Shown here: piece by piece, positions 56,721-64,000 of the stretch
How the letters are laid out: every line of letters begins with the position of its first letter
Position numbering within the stretch: position 1 is the first letter of the stretch
From: Coffea arabica
Lineage: Eukaryota > Streptophyta > Magnoliopsida > Gentianales > Rubiaceae
Reading direction: 5' to 3'
DNA: 64,000 bases
Assembly (NCBI RefSeq): GCF_036785885.1
Contig: NC_092323.1
Location: forward strand, 6,642,501-6,706,500
Made by a program: the position numbers and the translations under genes
The notes under the pieces: generated by a model
Told to the model about the DNA's origin: nothing
Seen by the model: the letters and a program-made list of their open reading frames with translations, nothing else
Database searches by the model: none

Positions 56721-57853
56721 TCATCTATTTCGATTTTCTCTGGTTGTATGACATGAGTTGGGGTCGGGATAATACTTCTTAAACATGGAGACGTGGAAGA
56801 CGTCGTGAATCCTGAACAGACTCGAGAGTAGTTCAAGTCGATACGCTACCTTACCAACTCTCTGGAGGATCTTGAAAGATCCGACGAATCTCGGTTGGAG
56901 TTTCTTTCCTCTACCCGCCGTGACGCTTCGTAACGGTTTGACCTTAAGGAACACACGGTCCCCAACATCGAACTCTAGATCTTTCCTTCGATTGTCCGCG
57001 TAGCTCTTCTGTCGGCTTTGAACGATTTGGAGACTTTGTCGTATTAATTTGACTTTTTCTCGTGTCTCCTCCATCCATGGAATAGTTACTGGATCTAGCA
57101 CCTCTCTCTCGCCGATTTCGTCCCAATAGATTGGTGACCGGCATTTTCGTCCATAAAGCGTTTCATATGGAGCTATTTGAATTGACGAATGGTAACTGTT
57201 ATTATAAGCAAACTCTACTAAGGTCATATGTTGACCCAAGTTACCTCCAAAATCCAAAATGCATGTCCTTAACATATCCTCAGAGTTTGGATTGTTCGCT
57301 CTGATTGTCCATCTGTCTGTGGGTATTAGGTGGTGCTTAGATTGAGTTTAGTCCCCAAAATCTCTTGAAATTTCTACCAAAACCTAGATACGAAGCGGGG
57401 ATCTCAGTCTGAAATGATGCTCACAGAAACGCCATGTAGCCTCACGATCTCGTCCATGTACACCTGAGCTAATTTGTCTATGGAATACTTCATGTTTACC
57501 GGCAAGAAATGAGCCGATTTGGTTAATTGATCGACGATCACCCACACGGCATTGTGTCCTCGTTGCGTTCGCGGCAAACCTGAAACGAAATCCATTGTGA
57601 TGTTTTTTCATTTTCATTCGGGTATCTCAAGAGATTGTAACAAGTCTGATGATTTTTTATGCTCCGCCTTCACTTGCTGGCAAACGAGACATTTCTGCAC
57701 GTACAAAACGATTTTCTTCTTCATGTTATCCCACCAATATGCTCCTTTTAGGTCCTGATACATCTTGCTACTACCTGGATGGATCGTATACTTGGACCGA
57801 TGAGCTTCCTCTAAGATCTCCGTTTTTAACATTTCATCTTTAGGCACTACCAC
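56721..57853 (-). pseudogene. Retrotransposon integrase region, broken
   Basis: Order on the minus strand: the H2C2 zinc-binding part (57614-57853; AHRSKYTIHPGSSKMY ... CLVCQQVK), the core start (57404-57595; MDFVSGLPRTQRGHNAVWVI, SAHFLPV), then the distal core and C-terminal domain (56721-57275; EFAYNNSYHSSIQIAPYETL, YGRKCRSPI, then DVGDRVFLKV and the GPY/F-like block). Each lies in a different frame, so at least two shifts have occurred. Confidence 0.88.
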
Positions 57854-58067
57854 TTGGTTTCGGTATTTTAGAATACTCTCGGGGACTAAAGTTAAAGTCG
57901 GTCGATCCCCCTTTTTCCACCTTCTCTCCCCATTTTGGTACCATCGAATCCTCCTTTTGTGCTTCCTTAATCCGTTCCAGTAGGATGGATGTTACTTTAA
58001 TATTACTAAAAACCATCATATGACTCCCAAGGCAGGGTTTCCACTTACAAACAGATTCTAACAAATC

Positions 58068-58706
58068 TCACTCATTGATCATTAACCCTGCTACTTGAGT
58101 CTTTCGACTTAAAACATCGGCCACCACGTTTGCTTTTCCCGAATGGTAGTTGATAGTGCAGTCGTAGTCCTCCAGAAATTTCATCCACCGTCGCTGTCTC
58201 ATGTTCAATTCTTTCTGTGAGAAAAGGTATCTAAGACTCTTATGGTCTGAATACACCTCGAACGTTACCCCGTATAGATAGTGCCTCCATTTTTTCAAAG
58301 TGAAAACAATCGCGGCAAACTCAAGATCGTGAGTTGGGTAGTTCTGCTCATGGGGTTTCAACTTCCTAGAGGCAAATGATATCACATTCCGATTCTGCAT
58401 CAGCACACATCCCAGACCTTTCCGCGATGCGTCGGTGTAAACGGTAAAACAGTCTACTCCGTTCGGCAAAGTTAGAACTGGCGCTATGGTTAACCTTTTC
58501 TTTAGCTCTTGAAAACTCGCTTCGCATTTGACATCCCATACAAATCGATCATGTTTTTTCGTCAGGTCGGTTAAAGGACTGGCTAGTTTGAAAAAATTTT
58601 TAATGAAACGCCGGTAGTACCCCGCCAAACCTAGGAAGCTACGAATCTCCGTGGGATTTTCTAGCCTTTTCCAAGTAATCACAACTTCTACTTTCGCCGG
58701 GTCCAC
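58068..58706 (-). pseudogene. Retrotransposon RT C-terminal part and RNase H
   Basis: Contains [18 protein letters not shown] (RT thumb), then the RNase H block [28 protein letters not shown] and [20 protein letters not shown]. It is separated from the RT palm by a TGA just after SKCEF, where relatives have Trp. The frame ends at 58068. Confidence 0.9.
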
Positions 58707-58757
58707 CGAGATGCCCTCTTGAAAAATTACGTGACCTAAAAAAGAGATTTTCTTCAG

Positions 58758-59228
58758 TCAAAACTCACACTTACTGAACTTAACGTACAATCGATGCTCT
58801 CTTAGGATTTGCAAAACGATCCTCAAGTGCTGCTCATGCTCCTCACGTGTCTTGGAGTAAACTAGGATGTCGTCGATAAAGACCACAATAAATCGATCCA
58901 AGTAGGGATTAAAAATCCTATGCATTAAGTCCATGAAGGCGGCAGGGACATTGGTCAGTCCAAAGGGTATAACTGCGAATTCGTAGTGCCCATATCTCGA
59001 ATTGAAAGTAGTTTTCGGAATGTACTCCTTCCTGATTAACAACTGGTAATACCCCTGGCGAAAATCCAATTTCGAAAAGACCACCGCTCCTTGCAACTGG
59101 TCGAACAACTCATCAATATGGGGCAATGGGTACTTATTTTTAATTGTTACATTGTTCAGCCCCGGTAGTCGATGCACATCTGCAGATTCCCGTCCTTCTT
59201 CTTCACGAACAATACAGGAGCTCCTCAA
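58758..59228 (-). pseudogene. Retrotransposon reverse transcriptase palm/fingers
   Basis: Contains [47 protein letters not shown] and the catalytic FIDDILVYS. The N-terminal part of RT lies in another frame upstream. Ends in TGA after SKCEF. Confidence 0.92.
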
Positions 59229-59609
59229 GGAGACCCACTCTCTTGAATGAAACCCCGTTTCAAAAGGTCTTGTAATTACAATTTCAGCTCCTTAAGTTCC
59301 GCAGGGGCCGTCCGATATGAGGTTTTCGAGATGGGTGACGTTACCGGTAACAGGTCGATTTTGAATTCTATCTCTTTCTCTCTGGAGGTAGGGCTACTAA
59401 CTCGTCAGGGAATACATTTGGATATTCCCTTACTATGTGCACATCCTCTACCTTCAATTTATCGGTGGGGGTATTGATTAGAAAAGTTAAGAACCCTTGC
59501 GCCCCTCTACTTAGCAATTTTTTAGCCTAAATGCCCGAAATCAAGGCGGATGAGGCTAACCTACCCCTTATATCCAATCTTAAGGTTGCCTCACCAGGAA
59601 TGCGAAATT

Positions 59610-60017
59610 CTACCACCTTTCTTTGTAATTCAACTGGGCGTTATTTCTGTCTAACCAGTCCATGCCTAGGATTACATCGTACCCCTTAATAGACAGACTT
59701 ATCAAATCCCCCAATAATTTTTTCTCTCTTACCCAATTCTTGCAGTCCTTATAAACCAAGCTAGTGGTCAACCGATGGTCCCCCGTGGGCGTACTCACTT
59801 CTAAGTCGTAAGATAAACTAACAGGTTTTATATCGATATCACACATGAAATTGGGGTTAACAAAGGAATGGGTGGCATCAAGATCTACTAAAACCTTCGC
59901 AAAGCGGTGGAATACAGGGATCGTACCTTCTACGACCTCAAAAGAGTCAGGAATCTGTTGTGGCTCCAGCGAATATACTTGAGCCGACACCTTGGGTTTC
60001 GCCCCTTCTCTCTTCAC
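59610..60017 (-). pseudogene. Retrotransposon aspartic protease region
   Basis: Contains AKVLVDLDATHSFVNPNF, where the usual motif is D-x-G-A-T. Here the Gly is Asp, probably inactivating. Later VILGMDWL is typical of gypsy retropepsins. The frame is closed at both ends relative to gag and RT. Confidence 0.85.
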
Positions 60018-60089
60018 TGGTTCGGAACCCGTCCTTGGCGGTGGTTGACTTCCATTTCCATCTTGTTTTAGAATTGGGCAGGTGGCAAG

Positions 60090-61143
60090 TTAGTGGTCTG
60101 CGCTTCCGCAAAGCAGACACTTTCCCACCTTCTTCCAGCAGTTGTCCTTTGTGTGGTTTGACTTTTCATAAAATCTACAGGGTCCACGGAACGCCGAACC
60201 CGAATCTCTCTGAAAACCTTCTCCCTGACATCTCCCAGTTGGGCCACCCCTTGACTGAGCCCCTCTACCTACGCCTGACTGCCTTCCACCTCCGACTCCC
60301 CGTCCGAACTTGGGAGGGGCACTCTTATCCCCCTGCCCTGAGCTGCTCTCAGGAAATTCTCGCTTCTTCGTCTGGAAGTTTCTCACTTGTAGCCTAGCGC
60401 TTTCCACCCGTTGAGCTTTCTCCACGGCCTCACTAAAAGCTTAATTTGGGCCACCGCGAGATCCTTCTGAATATCCACGCTCAGACCCTAGATAAAGCGC
60501 CTTATCTGTCATTGTTCGGTCATGATTAACTCGGGGGCAAATTTAGATAAGCGAGTGAATTGACTCTTGTATTTCGCTACGGATTGGGCCCCCTGACGAA
60601 GTTGAATAAATTCATCTTCCTTCCGTTCCTGAACTAGAGGAGGGAAGAATTTAGCGTTGAACTCCCGCATAAAGTTCACCCAGGTCCTGGGTGTTTGCTC
60701 CGGTTCCCACTTTTGCCGAATAACATTTCACTAAGAACGGGCCGCCCCTTCCAGTTGAAAGACGGTGAAGGTCACCTGCCTCTCTTTTGTATAATGCAGG
60801 GCAGTAAAGATATCCACCATCTTCTCCAGCCACCTTTCTGTTACATTTGGATCTGGCCCCCAATGAACTTTGGTGGGGTAAACTTCTGAAATCTCTCGAG
60901 AGCCCTGTCCTCGCTCTCCACGTGGTTACCAGGGTTCCCAGGGTTGGGGTTAGAGTTTTGACTCTGTTGTTGCACCACTTGGGCTAGTAAATTAGTCATT
61001 TGCTGCATAGCAGCAGCTATTTGGATATTAGGGTCAATCTTAGGTTCAGGGTTTAGTTCGGACAAGGTCTCCCCAGTTCCCTTTTCAGACGTGGGTTGCC
61101 TACTCCCACGTCCACGGCTCCGACCACTACGAGTGCCCTCCAT
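60090..61143 (-). pseudogene. Retrotransposon gag, broken
   Basis: ATG at 61143 opens MEGTRSGRSRGRGSRQPTSE, then AAAMQQMTNLLAQVVQQQSQ. The frame stops at 60841 because a single base is missing after FIGG. The capsid part (ERWLEKMVDIFTALHYTKER) continues in the next frame. A zinc knuckle near 60090-60180 reads CRFYEKSNHTKDNC, with the usual second Cys changed to Tyr. Confidence 0.85.
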
Positions 61144-61455
61144 GGAATCTAGTCGTTCTAGGCAAACGTAACTATAACATTAAAGATAACGATACAGGTA
61201 AGTAAGGAACCAAAAGCTTTTCACACTACAGCATATATACATAATACAAAACAACATCAAACAGTCACACATTAACAGTCAGTCAAGTACAAACAAAGAC
61301 AGTCCAGAAGGGAATGACATCATTAAAAGTAATATACACATAACTAGTCCAAAGGTACAAAAATGGCTAGCTAAGGCTCTCCCCGGATCTACCATCCCCT
61401 ATCCTTCCTATATACGGTAGTAAAAAATCATCCAAAATAACCTAAGAGTAAAGGC

Positions 61456-61977
61456 TTAGTCCGTCGTCGGACCAGTGGACCCACCCGACTGGACGGGTTC
61501 ACCTCCAACCTCGTCTCCTACACAAGAGGCCTTATCGCTCTCCTCCTCAAGCAAGTCATCGCAAATGTTCAAGATCGACTCGGCTCTAACCCTCACTTTC
61601 CTAGCCCGCTTAACCATGCGCTCACGTGCCTCTCCAAGTTGTGCACAAAGGTCGTCCACCCTATCTTGACCTTCAACCACATCATACTCCAGTTCCTTAA
61701 TTCGCTCAACTTGTTTTTTGTTGGCTTCCCTCAGTTGGTTCACTTCGGTTTCAAGCCTAGCATTATCCGTTGCTAACTCCTTTCTCTCCTCGACCACGGC
61801 CAAAACGACCGTATTAGGGTAGGCATAGGTGTGGCGGCACTCACAACGCTGAAAACAGTTAGCCGGACTCCAACGTACCGTGGCCCCTCTCAGTCGGATT
61901 TGGTACTTAATCATTAGGAGTACTCCACGGGGCCGCTCCCTAGCTGGACTACCACTAGGGTTGCTATGACCGTCCAT
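61456..61977 (-). CDS. Coiled-coil ORF between PBS and gag (unknown)
   Basis: 173 codons from ATG at 61977 (MDGHSNPSGS), uninterrupted, about 100 nt downstream of the primer-binding site and on the same strand as gag. Residues about 63-137 form a charged heptad-rich helix (VEERKELATDNARLETEVNQ and following), predicted coiled coil. A small Cys cluster (NCFQRCECRH) precedes it. The tail is acidic and Gly-rich. It resembles no gag, env or host protein that I can name. It is intact although gag-pol next to it is heavily broken. It could be an element-specific accessory ORF, a separate gag leader, or a captured host sequence. Confidence 0.5.
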   Translation of the reverse strand: MDGHSNPSGSPARERPRGVLLMIKYQIRLRGATVRWSPANCFQRCECRHTYAYPNTVVLAVVEERKELATDNARLETEVNQLREANKKQVERIKELEYDVVEGQDRVDDLCAQLGEARERMVKRARKVRVRAESILNICDDLLEEESDKASCVGDEVGGEPVQSGGSTGPTTD

Positions 61978-62073
61978 CCTACACAAAAGCGTCGATAACT
62001 TAAGTATTCTTAAGGAAAATAATCAAAGATAATCCTCAAGTAAAAAATTTCCAACACGTCCAGGCTACTTCAA

Positions 62074-62091
62074 ACCTAAGTTCTGATACCA
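62074..62091 (-). other. Primer-binding site (initiator tRNA-Met type)
   Basis: On the minus strand TGGTATCAGAACTTAGG starts two bases after the 5' LTR end. TGGTATCAGA is the common plant PBS complementary to the 3' end of initiator tRNA-Met. Confidence 0.85.
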
Positions 62092-62093
62092 CT

Positions 62094-62823
62094 TGTGACA
62101 GCCCCACCTTCCCCTAAGGCAAATCAAAGGGGTTAGCGGACTGCCTGCCCAACTCTCGCCAGAACTAACAAGACAGTTAAACACAGTCTAAAACGTTCCG
62201 AAACATGAAAACGTGCTTAAACGAATCAGAAATCGAGAAACGGAGGAACGAAAATCGGAGCAGCACATGAACAGTATCGGCCACGTCAGAATCCAACCGA
62301 AATCTGGCCGAATTTTCGGCTGGATTCCTGGCCGGATTCAGGCCAGAGAGCAACTAGCTGGATACCATTTTTCCTAGGGCAATCCGGCCAAGTTCTGGCC
62401 GGATTCGCCCTTGACCTTTCCCGCCAAAATTTTTTTTCGCCATTTGAAGTCCGAATCTGTCCAAGATCCAACTAAACATCAACATCCATATAAACCGTGA
62501 AATTAAACATTTACGAGTCAAAATAACACATAAACATTGCCAACCATGTTTGTACAAATAAGGTTTCAAGGTTACAACTCAAAAGAGATGTTGGATCACA
62601 ATACACTTAGGGTTTCCATTCATTGAGAAGCTATACAAAATGTTAAGCTAGCTCGACTCAGCAATGAAAGAGCATAGTCTTCCAAAAGGTGTTCAAATCC
62701 CTGTAAGGAAAACAAAAGTAAAAGAGTGAGCTTTCGCTCAATGAGGTACCATCACTCAAACAATGAAATTCATGTAAGCATAAAGCCAATCAAACCAAAT
62801 TCTTTCAAAGTGGAGTTCACTAC
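62094..62823 (-). repeat. 5' LTR remnant
   Basis: Matches 53974-54616, with one extra GC-rich segment near 62300-62400 (tandem CCGGATT-like words). Homology stops at CACTAC|TGTGAG. About 1.9 kb of LTR, including the expected promoter end, is missing from this side. Confidence 0.88.
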
Positions 62824-64000
62824 TGTGAGAACCTCGAAAATATGCCTACAGATATATATATAAATACATAATATAAAATATATGTATTGCACCTGTATTC
62901 TTATACTGTTAATAAACTTCATATTTCTCTTTATGTGATTCTAATTAAGTACGTAAAAATAGTTTTATGCTACAAACAGTTTAATTGTAATCAATAAATC
63001 TTAGACAAAAACGACATAAGTACCCTAAGTAAACTTAGGACGTAAGGATTTCGATAATCAAAGCCTTGCAAGATTAGCGAAGAATTAGGCGTTCAAATCA
63101 CATTTGGGGATAATTTTTGGAGCTAAGTTAGAACTAAGGACTTAAGTGGATAACAGGAGGAGAAGTGAAAAGACTAAACTACCCCTCACAATGTCACAAA
63201 ATTACCCCACGGCCATAACCATTCCACGCACCGCCAAACACTCCCTCGGACACAATGATCTTGCATCTCTCCATCCGGCCAATGCTCTTCTTCACCATTC
63301 CTACACTCAATTACTTCCGACACTCAACCTTCCTCAAAACCGCAGCACCACTTCACAATTTCATTCCATATCCTCTGCACACTTCCTATCCCAGATAACA
63401 CTCTACTCTCACATTGTTATCATCGCCAGAGATAGAGAGGGAGAGACCGAGCTGCAACCATTCTGTCTCTGTCGTGAGCTAGAGGATAGAAAGGGGAGAG
63501 CTAGTGGAAGTCGTAGGAGCTGCTGATCATCATCATCTTCGTCAACTTCAGACCCACATCCACCAGCTGTAACCAAAATCTGCTGCGTGAGGAGAAGAGC
63601 CGAGAGAGAGGGATAGACTTCAGCATCCTGTCGAGTGAGTGAGCATCTTGTGAGGTAAATTTCTGGACTGTAAAATGGTTAACCAGAGGTAGTATAAGCA
63701 AGCTTTGGACTTGCATGTGAGGACTTTAAGCTCGGATGATATAATTAGCCATGTGATAATTTGATGTTAAGCTACCAGAAACTGGTTTGGAAGAGAAAGT
63801 GGTACTGCCGTGAGTTTGAGCTGGGATGTGGTAGCTTTAAATTGTTATTTGTGGGATGATCAATGATTGTATTTGTGTATTAATCACCTGAAGACAAGAT
63901 GATAAGTCATGCATGAATTTAACTAGCCTGAATTACACTGGAAAATAAGATATGAAACAGAATTCTTCATACAAGCTCATCCGAGTGTAGTTGCACAAAG
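62824..64000 (+). mobile_element. Probable LTR of a second retrotransposon, truncated by the window
   Basis: Begins TGTGAGAACC, the same terminal sequence as the minus-strand LTR of the neighbouring element (TGTGAGAACCC), exactly where that element's 5' LTR breaks off. The interior is unlike the first LTR. A 126-codon frame at 63146-63526 resembles no known protein. The rest would lie beyond 64000. Confidence 0.5.

Larger units (their letters stand above)
53974..62823 (-). mobile_element. Ty3/gypsy LTR retrotransposon (chromovirus/Tekay-like), degenerate
   Basis: Element on the minus strand. The 3' LTR is at 53974-56502, followed inward by a polypurine tract. Then come integrase, RNase H, RT, protease and gag regions, a coiled-coil ORF, a tRNA-Met-type primer-binding site and a 5' LTR remnant at 62094-62823. 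The Pol order (PR-RT-RH-INT) is that of Ty3/gypsy. The GPY/F-like block after integrase (VGSFKILQRVGKVAYRLEL, then IHDVFHVSMFKKY) suits chromoviruses, but no chromodomain was recognised. Pol is broken by many frameshifts and stops. The clade name is tentative. Confidence 0.9.

Noticed and set aside
60650-60863. Minus-strand frame MGARSKCNRK...
   Set aside because: It is gag read out of frame after a one-base deletion. The neighbouring frame gives the recognisable capsid sequence.
61978-61986. Start at 61986 for the coiled-coil ORF
   Set aside because: The codon is TTG. The first ATG is at 61977.

Overview
This is a nuclear plant genome window, most likely from a eudicot. It has long AT-rich intergenic DNA, GT-AG introns, TATA boxes, many small non-autonomous transposons, SINE-like retroposons and a Ty3/gypsy LTR retrotransposon. 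The species cannot be fixed from the sequence. A galactomannan-type GT34 gene and the repeat types would suit an asterid such as a Rubiaceae member, but that is a guess.

Layout. 0.9-2.4 kb: an intronless GT34 glycosyltransferase (minus) with a Stowaway-like MITE just upstream of its TATA box. 4.9-7.9 kb: a two-exon RuvB-like 2 (RVB2) ATPase gene (minus) with a telo-box. 9.5-10.3 kb: a three-exon gene (minus) for a small, very basic protein. 11.5-12.8 kb: two retroposon insertions with clear target-site duplications. 14.2-14.8 kb: a small plant-type protein of unknown function (minus). 15-21 kb: repeats. 21.1-21.8 kb: a VQ-motif transcriptional co-regulator (plus).

22.3-42.1 kb holds three tandem copies (A, B, C; plus strand) of a six-exon RING-H2 ubiquitin-ligase gene related to the HIP1/MBR/BIG BROTHER type. 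A and B share a segmental duplication of several kb. B keeps a continuous 316-codon frame across six spliced exons. A is dead: two frameshifts, stops and lost zinc ligands. C keeps an intact RING but has a frameshift and a nonsense codon upstream. The space between them is filled with TIR elements.

43.1-50.0 kb: a multi-exon, unprocessed pseudogene of a HAM1/HAM2-type MYST histone acetyltransferase (minus), with at least two nonsense codons, three frameshifts and a 31-nt gap. 51.9-53.7 kb: a SINE-like element and a decayed hAT transposon. 54.0-62.8 kb: a degenerate Ty3/gypsy retrotransposon (minus). It has a 2.5-kb 3' LTR, PPT, PBS, recognisable protease, RT, RNase H and integrase, and an extra intact coiled-coil ORF between PBS and gag. 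Its 5' LTR is cut by a second LTR-like sequence that runs off the window.

There is no operon-like organisation and no tRNA, rRNA or CRISPR. RVB2 and HAM proteins belong to the same NuA4/TIP60-type complex, but the HAM copy here is not functional. I found no convincing new biological system. The most informative parts are the RING-H2 array in three states of decay, the HAM pseudogene, and two unexplained ORFs carried inside mobile elements.
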